A stretch of 64,000 nucleotides of DNA from an uncultured Lachnospiraceae bacterium (GCA_905233955.1 CAJOFQ010000001.1:1-64000); one strand, 5' to 3'. Positions 1-8,740 are shown, counted from the stretch's first letter. Notes: a model not told the origin generated them from the sequence alone. A program made the numbers and translations.

Positions 1-84
1 TCGACATTCCTTGCGGATGGAGGAGCGACTGCAAGCTATTACTACGGACCGCTGCAGCCTGAAAATGAGGTAGGAAATCTTTGA
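1..84 (+). CDS. C-terminal end of an unidentified protein (partial)
   Basis: Frame 1 is open from the first base to a TGA at 82-84 and encodes 27 residues ending in ENEVGNL. The gene begins outside the window. The downstream lipoprotein start lies 45 nt away with its own AAGGAGG site, so the two could have been co-transcribed. The visible residues are too few to name a family, and I do not recognise it. Confidence 0.5.
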   Translation, partial: STFLADGGATASYYYGPLQPENEVGNL

Positions 85-128
85 TTTCCGTGACCGAACT
101 TATACAGAGTAGAGTTAAGGAGGCAGAG

Positions 129-334
129 ATGAGAAGAAAACATATTTTTGCGCTGTTCCTATGCTTTTTGATGATCTTTGCACTTGCGGCCTGTGGAACT
201 TCTGCAGGAAATACCGCCGAAACGGACAGTACAGCACAGAAAGCAGAATCCACATCAGATATAGCAGAGACGAAACAGCGCAGCAAGCCGAAAATCAGCA
301 GGCAGGTATCGATGTAACAGCCGACATGGAAGCA
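129..334 (+). pseudogene. Broken lipoprotein gene (signal peptide and linker only)
   Basis: ATG at 129 follows AAGGAGG. The first residues form a positively charged start, a hydrophobic core and a lipobox LAAC, followed by a Ser/Thr/Ala/Gln linker as in a secreted lipoprotein of the Gram-positive membrane. Near base 275 the reading frame appears to slip: the original frame runs into KQRSKPKISRQVSM and stops at 317, while the frame two ahead continues the same kind of linker (TAQQAENQQAG...ADMEAS). Around 334 the lipoprotein-like sequence gives way to integrase coding sequence in a third frame, so the mature domain is gone. I infer a frameshift plus deletion or recombination; function of the lost domain unknown. 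Confidence 0.6.
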
Positions 335-756
335 AGCTTGTTATGCCGGACAGAGCAAGGGAAATGCTCGAGTACCAGAAGCACTATCAGCATTTGAACG
401 GGTTAGAGTCGGATGATGTAATTGACGGATATAAAGATTTCTGTTTTACAAATAAGAATAGGAATCCTATGATGCCTTCATCTGTCAATAATGTGTTGTA
501 TAACATTGTTCGTAAGTATAACAAGGTAGAATCAGCCCGAGCAGAGGCTAATAATGCCAGACCATGCCTGATTCCAAAGATATCGTCCCATATTTTAAGA
601 CATACAGCATGTACAAGAATGTCGGAGGATGGTGTCGATGCAAAGGTCATTATGAAGTTTTTAGGACATGCATCCATGGACATGACCGATCATTATGACC
701 ATGTATCAGAGGAGAGGATGCTCAGAGAATTCAGGCGTTTGGGTAAAACCAAGTGA
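334..756 (+). pseudogene. Truncated Tn916-type tyrosine integrase (C-terminal remnant)
   Basis: About 137 residues match the end of the catalytic domain of a phage/Tn916-type tyrosine recombinase. The HILRHT box (H-x-x-R) and the GHASMDMTDHY box with the nucleophilic tyrosine are visible, followed by the usual short C-terminal tail. The arm-binding domain, the core-binding domain and the first catalytic arginine are missing; a full integrase is about 380-400 residues. The start at 343 in the ORF track is only the first ATG after the junction. No excisionase or other element gene lies beside it. It should be inactive and marks a decayed conjugative element or phage. Confidence 0.8.
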
Positions 757-937
757 TTTGAAAAGTATTAGCACCAAAAATACTCAGTACACGCTTTACT
801 ACACATTTTAGTACACATTTTTGGCATAAAAATTTGAAAAAATATGTAAAAATATGATGTTAAATGTAAACATGACAAGTTGGGAAGTGCTTACAAATAC
901 AAGGAAAATCGCCAAAAATCAAGAAATAAAATTTTTA
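757..937 (+). other. AT-rich intergenic stretch with short direct repeats
   Basis: No gene seen. Downstream of the integrase remnant the sequence carries ACACATTTT twice (801-809 and 813-821) with a related GTACACGCT just upstream. Short direct repeats next to an integrase gene are typical of recombinase arm sites, so this may be a leftover attachment region; that is inference. The rest to 937 is AT-rich leader before the hsp20 promoter. Confidence 0.35.
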
Positions 938-964
938 TTAGCACTCACTTGACAAGAGTGCTAA
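938..964 (+). promoter_or_regulatory. CIRCE operator (HrcA binding site)
   Basis: Perfect match to the consensus inverted repeat: TTAGCACTC, nine-base spacer, GAGTGCTAA. HrcA binds this element and represses heat-shock genes at normal temperature. It overlaps the hsp20 promoter, with the -35 box inside the spacer. Confidence 0.97.
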
Positions 965-977
965 TAAGTGGTATAAC
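949..977 (+). promoter_or_regulatory. Sigma-A promoter of hsp20 inside CIRCE
   Basis: TTGACA at 949-954, 17-base spacer, TATAAC at 972-977. The -35 box starts in the CIRCE spacer and the right arm fills much of the promoter spacer, so bound HrcA would exclude RNA polymerase. The transcript would have a leader of about 130 nt before the hsp20 start. Confidence 0.9.
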
Positions 978-1111
978 ATAATCAGGTCGAGGGAAAAGGA
1001 TATAAGATAATAACCAAGACCGGGAAACCTTTGTAATACACAGGAGATGGAAATGCTTATTTAGTGAGCTTCCTGACATGTGCAAATATTAAATGAATGG
1101 AGGAATGAATT

Positions 1112-1555
1112 ATGTTGATGCCTAGTATTTTTGGAGAGAACTTGTTGGATGACTTTTTTGATTTTGATTATCCCCGCAGGAGAATGCGTACACCGAGTGC
1201 TCCGGCTAACGGCTTGATGAAAACTGATGTCAAGGATAAGGATAATTCTTTTGAGCTTTCAGTTAATCTTCCAGGTGTGAAGAAGGAGGATATCCAGGCA
1301 GAGCTTAAGGATGGTTATCTTACGATTTCTGCTACGCATGGTTCCAGCAAGGATGAGAAGGATGATGATGGTCATTATATCCGTCGTGAACGCTATTTTG
1401 GAAGCGCTTCAAGAAGCTTTTATGTAGGTGAGGATGTAACTCAGGATGATATCAAGGCCAAGTACGAGGATGGCGTTCTGGTAGTTGATATTCCTAAGGT
1501 TGAACCTAAGAAGCCTGAGGTAGAAGAGAAGAAATATATCTCAATCGAAGGATAA
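1112..1555 (+). CDS. hsp20: Small heat-shock protein, Hsp20/alpha-crystallin family
   Basis: 147 residues, normal for the family. The alpha-crystallin domain spans roughly residues 35-130 (NLPGVKKEDI through EDGVLVVDIPK) and the short acidic/lysine tail follows. Such proteins are ATP-independent cytoplasmic holdases that keep unfolding proteins soluble. The ATG at 1112 has a GGAGG site eight bases upstream. The CIRCE promoter makes it a heat-induced, HrcA-controlled single gene. Its 3' end overlaps the convergent minus-strand gene by 15 bases. Confidence 0.95.
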   Translation: MLMPSIFGENLLDDFFDFDYPRRRMRTPSAPANGLMKTDVKDKDNSFELSVNLPGVKKEDIQAELKDGYLTISATHGSSKDEKDDDGHYIRRERYFGSASRSFYVGEDVTQDDIKAKYEDGVLVVDIPKVEPKKPEVEEKKYISIEG

Positions 1556-1795
1556 TGAATTAAGCCAATCAGATATTTCGCATAATCCATTTTGTGAGAA
1601 CTCAGTCAGGAAGGTTCGTTTGTCATCGTCAGATGTATGGTCGAAGGCAAACGGGCCTTTCCATGCGTATGCAATAAGTTTTTTCTCATCATCGGCATTG
1701 GTTTTTTCTATTTTGAAGCATTTTTCTCCATCGCTGCCAGTAAAGGGGGACAGCTCATAAAATCCCAGAGTCAGCAGTTGTTGATAACTTATCAT
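1541..1795 (-). CDS. Conserved hypothetical small protein
   Basis: 84 residues from ATG 1795 (MISYQQLLTLGFYEL...). The ORF track extends 51 codons further upstream, but that part looks non-coding, while the last 84 residues look like a compact, charged soluble protein with a GFYELSPFTGSDGEKCFKIE pattern and a C-terminal SDWLNSL helix. I have an impression of similar small proteins in gut Firmicutes but cannot name a domain or function. No strong ribosome site precedes the ATG; a TATAAT-like box lies about 25 bases upstream. It converges on hsp20 and overlaps its stop. Confidence 0.55.
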   Translation of the reverse strand: MISYQQLLTLGFYELSPFTGSDGEKCFKIEKTNADDEKKLIAYAWKGPFAFDHTSDDDKRTFLTEFSQNGLCEISDWLNSLSFD

Positions 1796-1922
1796 AATAA
1801 CAATTGTTTTTTTATTTGAATGAATTATACTATTGATACAAGGGGTAAGATGCCTTAGGGCTTCATTACTGATACCGTAGTTTATTATAATTTGTGATAT
1901 TTGTCCAGTGGATGGAGAGTTC

Positions 1923-2408
1923 ATGAAGGAACAAGACCAGTTAAACAAAGCTATAATTTTAGCTAAGAATGCGCATAGAGGACAGGTTGATAAGGGTGGT
2001 CATCCTTACGAGGAGCATTTATGTGCTGTGGCCGATGGTTGTCAGTCTACAATAGGAAAAACGGTAGCATGGCTGCATGATATACTCGAAGATACAGAGA
2101 TAACAGAAGATGATCTGCGAAAGGAAGGATTCTCTGATACTGTTATTGAAGCTGTGTTACTGCTTACTAAAAGATACACCAGGAATTTTGATTATTATGA
2201 ATATCTGTGTGGAATATGTGACAATTCAATTGCCAGGGAGGTAAAAAAAGCTGATTTAATAAATAATATGGATCTGTCAAGACTAAAGTCGGTTACAGAT
2301 AAAGATATGGAGTATCACAATAAATATGAGGTTAGCTACAGGTTTTTAAATGGTGATCTGGACAAGGAGTATGAGTTTCCTGACAAATGGTCCAGGTCTG
2401 GCATGTAA
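1923..2408 (+). CDS. HD-domain protein resembling the (p)ppGpp hydrolase domain
   Basis: 161 residues from ATG 1923, chosen because GGAGAG sits just upstream; the ORF track start at 1908 has no such site. The order AHRGQ...HPYEEHL, then AWLHDILEDT, then KKADLINNM matches the metal-binding HD hydrolase fold of SpoT/RelA and of small alarmone hydrolases. Only the HD part is present, with no synthetase, TGS or ACT domain. Likely a cytoplasmic metal-dependent phosphohydrolase; alarmone or related nucleotide as substrate is inference from the fold. It stands alone between hsp20 and the HPr-like gene. Confidence 0.75.
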   Translation: MKEQDQLNKAIILAKNAHRGQVDKGGHPYEEHLCAVADGCQSTIGKTVAWLHDILEDTEITEDDLRKEGFSDTVIEAVLLLTKRYTRNFDYYEYLCGICDNSIAREVKKADLINNMDLSRLKSVTDKDMEYHNKYEVSYRFLNGDLDKEYEFPDKWSRSGM

Positions 2409-2470
2409 TTATTGTGCAATGTGCATAAAATTTTACGCATAGAATTAAATATATTTGCCAAATTATTGCG

Positions 2471-2499
2471 TTGACAGTTTGTTCCTCGTGTGGTTTAAT
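2471..2499 (+). promoter_or_regulatory. Sigma-A promoter of the HPr-like gene
   Basis: TTGACA at 2471-2476, 17-base spacer, TTTAAT at 2494-2499. It gives a leader of about 85 nt before the 2591 start. Confidence 0.7.
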
Positions 2500-2590
2500 A
2501 GCGAAATCTTGAATAACACAAGATTATGGGAAGCAAAGTTGTTTGAGACCCAAGAAGTTGTGTTTTACATCTTAGGAAAGGGGGTATTTT

Positions 2591-2818
2591 ATGAAAAATA
2601 TCCAGATTATGCTGACAAACCCTAATGAGGCACAGGAGTTTGTTAATATCGCCTCAAAGTATGATTGTGACATCAGTCTTAACGGTTCGAATTGCTATCT
2701 TGATGCAAAATCGTTCTTAGGAGTTATAACTCAGGGACTTATGTGCAGACTTACTGTCAACTACGATGGAAATGATGAAACCTTCATCCGATCCATAAGG
2801 AAGTTTGCAGTGGCTTAA
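2591..2818 (+). CDS. HPr-like protein lacking the phosphorylated histidine
   Basis: 75 residues, slightly shorter than HPr. The middle aligns with HPr: ASKYD in the first helix and DAKSFLGV around the regulatory serine (Ser46 in HPr). The loop that carries the catalytic histidine in HPr (GIHARPA) is replaced by a shorter NPNEA, so it cannot carry PTS phosphate from Enzyme I. Retention of the KS motif suggests a regulatory role like Crh, but whether HPr kinase acts on it is unknown. AAGGGGG precedes the ATG. It is monocistronic, with its own promoter and a hairpin after it. Confidence 0.75.
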   Translation: MKNIQIMLTNPNEAQEFVNIASKYDCDISLNGSNCYLDAKSFLGVITQGLMCRLTVNYDGNDETFIRSIRKFAVA

Positions 2819-2860
2819 GCGGGTGACAAAATGATTAAAAAAACATATTCAAATGACTAA

Positions 2861-2896
2861 AAAAGGACAATTGGTTGTGATGCCGATTGTCCTTTT
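2861..2896 (+). terminator. Probable terminator after the HPr-like gene
   Basis: Inverted repeat AAAAGGACAAT / ATTGTCCTTTT with a 14-base loop. The run of T is short (four), so termination may be partial. Confidence 0.65.
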
Positions 2897-2901
2897 CATA
2901 G

Positions 2902-2930
2902 TTGACGAGGTGAATTGATTCCTATAAAAT
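2902..2930 (+). promoter_or_regulatory. Possible promoter of the surface-protein gene
   Basis: TTGACG at 2902-2907, 17-base spacer, TAAAAT at 2925-2930, about 50 bases before the GTG start at 2981. Confidence 0.5.
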
Positions 2931-2980
2931 GATATGAAAGTCATTTTGCGCATTACTGGTTACAAATAGGAGGGGAATAA

Positions 2981-4480
2981 GTGAGACATATTGCAAGTCC
3001 AAGCTACAGGCTTTTTTTATCATTATTCATAGCAGCTTTTCTTTGTTTTCCTTGTATTGCTTTGGCGGCTGGTTCAACCAGTATAGCCCTTTCAGGGACT
3101 TCTGTAACTGTTGGGAATAAGGTTACGGTCACTATTGCAGGATCAGATTCTTCCAAGCTTTCTTTGAGATACAATAATAAGGTCTTGAAATTCACAGGGT
3201 GTTCTGCGGCAGGATACTCCACAGAAGCTAATGTTGTATCTTTTAGCGGCAAGTCTGCTCAGGTCACATTTGAAGCTATTGATGCTGGTTCCGGGGATCT
3301 TGTTGTATCATCTGATGTCCTGTCTGGCAGCTCTGCATCGGTGCAGGTAGCTGCGGCCCAGAGCTCTCAGCCGGAACCTGAGGATTCATCTTCAGACGAG
3401 GCTTCTTCCGATGACGCATCAGCAGAGGATGACAATAAGAAAACGGATTCTTCTAAAAGTAGCAGTACAGACGGTGATTTTGTTATTGATGGTATTGCTT
3501 ATGTTCTTTCAGAGCGGTACAGCGATAATGAAATACCTGATGGATTTACTAAAACACAATTGAAGATTCATGGTGGAACCTACAGGGAGCTCACTAATGA
3601 CAAGCTTACATTGGTGTACTTAAAGCCGGCTGATCATATAGAGGGCAGCGGAGTTTTTTATATATATGATAAAGATTCCGACAGTGTTTCTGATTTTGTG
3701 ATCCTTGGAGATTCAAATTATTATGTGATTCCTTCAGATACTAAAAAGGACATACCTGAGACACTTATTGAAACTTCAATTAATATTAATGATTCAGACT
3801 GTACCGCCTTTCAGTATGGAGAAGACGAAAGCGATTTCTATTATGTTTTCGGAACTGACTCAGATGGGGACAAGGGCTGGTTCAGTTATGATTCCAAGGA
3901 TAAGACTGTACAGAGAGCGAACACTGTATTTTTTGAACAGGCTGTTCCTTCCGGGGATGAGACGCAGGAGGCGAATTCTACCAAGAAGAAGGGCAGTAAA
4001 AGCGGCTTTTCTCTTGATTCTATAGATTTTGATGAGCTCCTTGAGGGTGTTTCCTCATCCAGGACAATATTGGCTATCATTATATTTGTAGCTGTTGTTC
4101 TGCTTATTATTCTTCTCGATGTTCTGTTGTTCAGAAGAAAGAACGACTATGATGAGGATGATTTTGACTATGATGATGAAGAGGAATCAAGGTCTTCCGG
4201 CAGTAATGAGCCGGAAGTACTACAGGCAGGAAAGCTGCTGGAGGCTGATGATTTTGAAGAGGCTAATAAACCGCATAGAAGCAAAAAGTTTTTTAACAGG
4301 GAGAAATCCTCTGATATCTGGGATACGGCAGACAGGAGGTTATCTGATACGGGTGATATGCCTCTTGCTAATGATGAATCAGGCAAATTAAAGAAGCAGG
4401 TGTTTAAGGGCAGATCATCGGATTCATCCATGGATGGAGATGATAACAAGATTGATCTGATTGACCTTAATGATTTATAG
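2981..4480 (+). CDS. Membrane-anchored surface protein with cohesin-like domain
   Basis: 499 residues, GTG start supported by AGGAGGGG. Residues 1-30 are a Sec signal peptide ending ALAAG. Residues about 31-125 are beta-rich with the SVTVGNKVTVTIAG pattern of cohesin/Ig-like surface domains. Then comes a Ser/Asp/Glu linker, a second folded region (about 160-310), a transmembrane helix near 362-385 followed by FRRK, and a very acidic cytoplasmic tail of about 110 residues. The topology suggests an extracellular binding domain joined to a cytoplasmic tail; ligand unknown. clpC begins 11 bases after the stop, so they are probably co-transcribed. Confidence 0.7.
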   Translation: MRHIASPSYRLFLSLFIAAFLCFPCIALAAGSTSIALSGTSVTVGNKVTVTIAGSDSSKLSLRYNNKVLKFTGCSAAGYSTEANVVSFSGKSAQVTFEAIDAGSGDLVVSSDVLSGSSASVQVAAAQSSQPEPEDSSSDEASSDDASAEDDNKKTDSSKSSSTDGDFVIDGIAYVLSERYSDNEIPDGFTKTQLKIHGGTYRELTNDKLTLVYLKPADHIEGSGVFYIYDKDSDSVSDFVILGDSNYYVIPSDTKKDIPETLIETSININDSDCTAFQYGEDESDFYYVFGTDSDGDKGWFSYDSKDKTVQRANTVFFEQAVPSGDETQEANSTKKKGSKSGFSLDSIDFDELLEGVSSSRTILAIIIFVAVVLLIILLDVLLFRRKNDYDEDDFDYDDEEESRSSGSNEPEVLQAGKLLEADDFEEANKPHRSKKFFNREKSSDIWDTADRRLSDTGDMPLANDESGKLKKQVFKGRSSDSSMDGDDNKIDLIDLNDL

Positions 4481-4491
4481 AAAGAATACTT

Positions 4492-6951
4492 ATGAACTAC
4501 ACCAAACAATTAAAAAAAGCTTTAGATCATGCAAAAAAAGCGTCAGCGCAGATGGATCACAACTATGTTGGAACTGAACATCTGCTTATTGGGCTCATTC
4601 GCACCAGAAATTCCCTTGCTGCCAGGATTTTGCTTTCTGAGAATGTTGACGAAAAGCATGTTATAACTCTCATTACTGATCTGATTGCGCCCCAGGGGAA
4701 TGTCGCAATCATGGAGCGCGATGGATATACTCCGAAGCTAAAAGCAGTTTTAAACCTGGCGGAGCAGGAGGCTGAGACTGCAGGCACTGATGAAGTTGGT
4801 ACAGAGCACGCATTAATGGCTATTTTAAGAACCTCGGATTGTGCTGGAGCCAGGCTTCTTTCTTCTATGGAGGTTAACCTGCAGAAAACATTTAATGATG
4901 TTTTAATAGCTATGGGAGCTGATGGTGAAAGCTACAGACAGGAGATAAGTCATCGGGGACGCAGTGGTTTCGGGTCAAGCTCCATGCTTTCCCTCTATAC
5001 CAATGACCTTACTGCCAAGGCGGCAGAGGGTGCTTTGGATCCTGTAATAGGCAGAGAGACTGAGATTTCCAGAGTGATTCAGGTTCTGTCCAGACGAACC
5101 AAGAATAATCCATGTCTCATTGGCGAACCCGGAGTAGGTAAGACTGCAATTGTAGAAGGGCTGGCTGAGCGTATATATGCAGGAGGAGTACCTGAGACTG
5201 TAGCTAACAAGAGAGTGTTGTCATTGGACCTTTCAGGGATGGTTGCAGGCAGTAAGTACCGCGGTGAGTTTGAGGAACGCATCAAGAATGTAATAAATGA
5301 GATCATATCCGCCGGAGATATCCTTCTGTTTATTGATGAAATACATACCCTGATAGGAGCAGGCGGCGCGGAAGGATCTCTTGATGCTGCAAATATATTA
5401 AAGCCGGCAATGGCCAGAGGGGAATTGCAGATCATCGGGGCAACTACTATTACAGAATATAGAAAATATGTCGAAAAGGATGCTGCTCTGGAGCGGAGAT
5501 TCCAGCCTGTTAGCATAGAAGAACCGACCGTTGATGAAACGAAAGAGATTCTTTTAGGGATAAGAGAGCTATATGAGGCACATCATAATATTAATATCTC
5601 AAAGGAAGCAATAAATGGTGCTGCAGAGCTCTCCGAGAGATACATTACGGATCGTTTTCTGCCTGATAAGGCGATTGACCTTATGGATGAAGCAGCAGCC
5701 AGAGCCCGTATGGGAGCAACCAAGTCGGCAGAGCGCATATACGCCATGGAAGAGGAGATTCGTTCACTTGCCATGGCAATGGAAAGCGCCATAACAGACG
5801 GAGATATGGATGAGGCTCACGAACTTCGTCAGGAGAGAGAGCATCTTAAGAACAGAGTTGAGAAATTAAGGTTAAGACAGGAAAGGCAAAGACTCAAGAA
5901 AAAAATAACTCTCCAGTACGAAGATATTGCAGATGTAGTATATATGTGGACCAAAATACCGGTATCAAAGCTGGTTGAGTCTGAGACGAAGCGTCTTCAG
6001 AACCTGGAAAAGACCATACACAAGCGTGTTATAGGCCAGGAAGATGCTGTATCGGCTGTTGCCAGAGCTGTAAGGCGGGGCAGGGTTGGATTAAAAGAAC
6101 CCCAGAGGCCTATTGGCTCGTTTTTGTTCCTGGGTCCTACAGGAGTCGGCAAGACTGAGATATCAAAGGCTCTGGCGGAAGCTATGTTTGGAAGTGAGGA
6201 TAACCTTATAAGGGTCGATATGACTGAATACATGGAGAAGCATTCTGTTTCCAAGATGATAGGCTCTCCTCCGGGATATGTTGGTTACGAAGAGGGAGGC
6301 CAGCTTTCTGAGAAGGTTCGGCGAAATCCTTATTCTGTTATTCTTTTTGATGAGATAGAAAAGGCTCATCAGGATGTTTTTAATGTTCTGCTTCAGGTTC
6401 TAGATGATGGGCATATTACTGATGCCCAGGGGAGAAAGGTAGATTTTAAAAATACAATAATAATTATGACCTCCAATGCGGGAGCCAGAGAGATTATTGA
6501 ACCTAAAAAGCTTGGATTTGATCATGAGACTAACGAAGAACACGATTATGAATACATGAAAAACCGTGTTATGGAGGAGTTAAAGCAGTCTTTCAAGCCG
6601 GAGTTTTTGAATCGTATTGATGAAACAATTGTGTTTAGAGCCTTAAATAAGGAGGATATGAAGCTTATAGTCGGTATCCTGACTAAGTCTCTGATAAAGC
6701 GGTGCAGTGATCAGATGGACATTAAGCTTACCATACCCGGAAGTGTGAAAAAATTTATTGTTGACAAAGCTTATGATCCTAAATATGGAGCAAGACCTCT
6801 GCGCAGGGCTATTCAAACTGATATTGAGGATGTTCTAACGGAGCAGATTCTGATGGGTGAGATCGGGCCACAGGATAAGATTACGGCCAAGGTTACAGAG
6901 GATAAGATATCCTTTCAAAAGAATAAAAAGAAAGTGACACAGGAGGACTAA
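4492..6951 (+). CDS. clpC: ATP-dependent Clp protease ATP-binding subunit ClpC
   Basis: 819 residues, typical of ClpC. Two Clp N repeats lie in residues 1-145, the first AAA+ module has GEPGVGKT near 210, a UVR-type coiled middle domain lies near 425-465, and the second AAA+ module has GPTGVGKT near 548. As a hexamer ClpC unfolds substrates and feeds them to ClpP. The usual ctsR-mcsA-mcsB neighbours are absent; upstream is a surface-protein gene and downstream, one base after the stop, the endosialidase-named gene. The ribosome site before the ATG is weak (AGAAAG), compatible with translational coupling. Confidence 0.97.
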   Translation: MNYTKQLKKALDHAKKASAQMDHNYVGTEHLLIGLIRTRNSLAARILLSENVDEKHVITLITDLIAPQGNVAIMERDGYTPKLKAVLNLAEQEAETAGTDEVGTEHALMAILRTSDCAGARLLSSMEVNLQKTFNDVLIAMGADGESYRQEISHRGRSGFGSSSMLSLYTNDLTAKAAEGALDPVIGRETEISRVIQVLSRRTKNNPCLIGEPGVGKTAIVEGLAERIYAGGVPETVANKRVLSLDLSGMVAGSKYRGEFEERIKNVINEIISAGDILLFIDEIHTLIGAGGAEGSLDAANILKPAMARGELQIIGATTITEYRKYVEKDAALERRFQPVSIEEPTVDETKEILLGIRELYEAHHNINISKEAINGAAELSERYITDRFLPDKAIDLMDEAAARARMGATKSAERIYAMEEEIRSLAMAMESAITDGDMDEAHELRQEREHLKNRVEKLRLRQERQRLKKKITLQYEDIADVVYMWTKIPVSKLVESETKRLQNLEKTIHKRVIGQEDAVSAVARAVRRGRVGLKEPQRPIGSFLFLGPTGVGKTEISKALAEAMFGSEDNLIRVDMTEYMEKHSVSKMIGSPPGYVGYEEGGQLSEKVRRNPYSVILFDEIEKAHQDVFNVLLQVLDDGHITDAQGRKVDFKNTIIIMTSNAGAREIIEPKKLGFDHETNEEHDYEYMKNRVMEELKQSFKPEFLNRIDETIVFRALNKEDMKLIVGILTKSLIKRCSDQMDIKLTIPGSVKKFIVDKAYDPKYGARPLRRAIQTDIEDVLTEQILMGEIGPQDKITAKVTEDKISFQKNKKKVTQED

Positions 6952-6952
6952 G

Positions 6953-7366
6953 ATGGCAGTTATCAGTGAGTTAATTCGTAGCGAAGCGGATCAAACGCTG
7001 TCCTTTGGCGATTACACATTATCGTCAAAAACCAAAAAAGACGATTTTTCCTTCAACGGATCCAACTACAAGGTTAAGACCTTTAAGGAGATAACCAAGC
7101 TGGAACGGGATGATATGTTTGTATATGAGTCTGTACCGGGAACTGCGGTTAATCATTTAAAGATCACAGATGATGTAGTTACTTTCATAGTTGAGGGCGC
7201 TAATGACGCAGAATTTACTTTGGAGTTAGACCCTGAAACAGAATATGAGATATCAATAGACGGTGCTTATTCCGGAACTATGAAGACTAATCTTGGCGGC
7301 AAACTGTCAGTTGGCGTTGAGCTTGAGGAAGGTATGCCTGTTTCTGTCCGTGTTGAAAGGGCTTAG
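6953..7366 (+). CDS. Conserved small protein, often labelled endosialidase
   Basis: 137 residues, no signal peptide and no transmembrane segment. The sequence is beta-rich and acidic, with SFGDYTLSSKTK near the start, YKVKTFKEITKLERD in the middle and a C-terminal NLGGKLS motif. I recall close relatives in Lachnospiraceae carrying the name endosialidase, but no sialidase Asp-box or known active site is visible and a cytoplasmic location makes that name doubtful. It is packed between clpC and radA (gaps of one and three bases), so co-expression is likely. Function unknown. Confidence 0.75.
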   Translation: MAVISELIRSEADQTLSFGDYTLSSKTKKDDFSFNGSNYKVKTFKEITKLERDDMFVYESVPGTAVNHLKITDDVVTFIVEGANDAEFTLELDPETEYEISIDGAYSGTMKTNLGGKLSVGVELEEGMPVSVRVERA

Positions 7367-7369
7367 TTA

Positions 7370-8740
7370 ATGCCTAAATCCAAGTTGCGATCAAGTGTAT
7401 TTTTCTGCCAGAATTGCGGTTATGAATCCTCTAAATGGGCGGGACAGTGTCCCGCTTGTAAGGAGTGGAATACATTTGTAGAAGAGGTTGTAGATAAAAG
7501 CACTTCTAAATCATTACAATCAGTCCGGGCAGCGCGCAGTATTGAACCTAAGAGCGTATCACAGATATCTGTTATGGACGAGATTAGGATATCGACTCAT
7601 ATGGAGGAGTTTGACCGTGTACTCGGCGGAGGTATTGTAAGAGGTTCGCTGGTGTTGGTTGGAGGCGATCCCGGGATAGGAAAGTCAACGCTGCTTCTTC
7701 AGCTTTGCAGAGAGCTGTGCAGTGATAATTTAAAGCTTTTATACATTTCAGGGGAAGAGTCACTTCAGCAGATTAAGCTGAGAGCGGATCGCATGGGAAG
7801 CTTTTCTGATGCGTTGTCATTGCTGTGTGAGACTAATCTGGATCTGATCAGACAGGTTATAGAAAGAACTAAGCCGGATATAGTGATCATAGATTCTATT
7901 CAGACGATGTATAACGAAGCTGTAGGTTCTGCTCCCGGAAGCGTGTCTCAGGTCAGAGAATCTACATCTGTGTTGATGCAGATGGCCAAGGGAACCGGTG
8001 TAACTGTATTTGTTGTAGGTCATGTAACAAAAGAGGGAACGGTTGCCGGTCCGCGTGTTTTGGAGCATATGGTGGATACTGTCTTGTATTTCGAAGGAGA
8101 CAGGTATGCTTCATACCGAATATTGCGGGGAGTAAAGAATCGATTTGGTTCTACCAATGAGATCGGTGTGTTTGAAATGCGCCGTGAAGGACTCATAGAG
8201 GTTAAAAATCCTTCCGAATACATGCTTTCAGGCAGACCCGAAGGAGCAAGCGGATCAGTGGTCGCCTGCAGTGTAGAAGGAACCAGACCCATTCTGGTGG
8301 AATTACAGGCACTTGTGACCAGGACGAATTTTGGAATGCCCAGAAGAACTGCTGCAGGGTGCGATCATAACCGGGTAAATCTTCTTATGGCGGTTCTGGA
8401 AAAAAGATTAGGAATGCATCTGTCCGATTATGATGCATATGTGAATATTGCAGGCGGACTTAAGATGAACGAACCCGCCATAGATCTGGGAATTGTGCTG
8501 GCGATAGTATCTTCATACAGGGATCGTGCTATCTCGGATTCGGTGCTGGTATTTGGGGAAGTAGGCCTTTCAGGTGAGGTTCGTGCAGTAAGTATGGCTG
8601 AGTCCAGAGTAGCAGAGGCGTGCAAGCTTGGATTTTCGGAGTGTATCCTGCCAAAGGTTTCGGTTACCCCGGAGCTGTCGTCATATCCTATAAAGCTGAT
8701 AGGAGTATCATCTGTCTCGGAAGCGGTGGATTTGGTGTGA
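7370..8740 (+). CDS. radA: DNA repair protein RadA
   Basis: 456 residues. An N-terminal four-cysteine zinc finger (CQNCGY...CPAC) is followed by a RecA-like ATPase with Walker A GGDPGIGKST near residue 98, the RadA-specific KNRFGS motif near 256 and a C-terminal Lon-like domain. RadA is a branch-migration helicase that extends recombination intermediates. It follows the small gene by three bases, and the order clpC-x-radA resembles the ClpC/RadA pairing in other Firmicutes. Confidence 0.97.
   Translation: MPKSKLRSSVFFCQNCGYESSKWAGQCPACKEWNTFVEEVVDKSTSKSLQSVRAARSIEPKSVSQISVMDEIRISTHMEEFDRVLGGGIVRGSLVLVGGDPGIGKSTLLLQLCRELCSDNLKLLYISGEESLQQIKLRADRMGSFSDALSLLCETNLDLIRQVIERTKPDIVIIDSIQTMYNEAVGSAPGSVSQVRESTSVLMQMAKGTGVTVFVVGHVTKEGTVAGPRVLEHMVDTVLYFEGDRYASYRILRGVKNRFGSTNEIGVFEMRREGLIEVKNPSEYMLSGRPEGASGSVVACSVEGTRPILVELQALVTRTNFGMPRRTAAGCDHNRVNLLMAVLEKRLGMHLSDYDAYVNIAGGLKMNEPAIDLGIVLAIVSSYRDRAISDSVLVFGEVGLSGEVRAVSMAESRVAEACKLGFSECILPKVSVTPELSSYPIKLIGVSSVSEAVDLV

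Noticed and set aside
6953-7366. Endosialidase function
   Set aside because: No signal peptide, Asp-box or catalytic motif of sialidases; the label seems to be a database carry-over.
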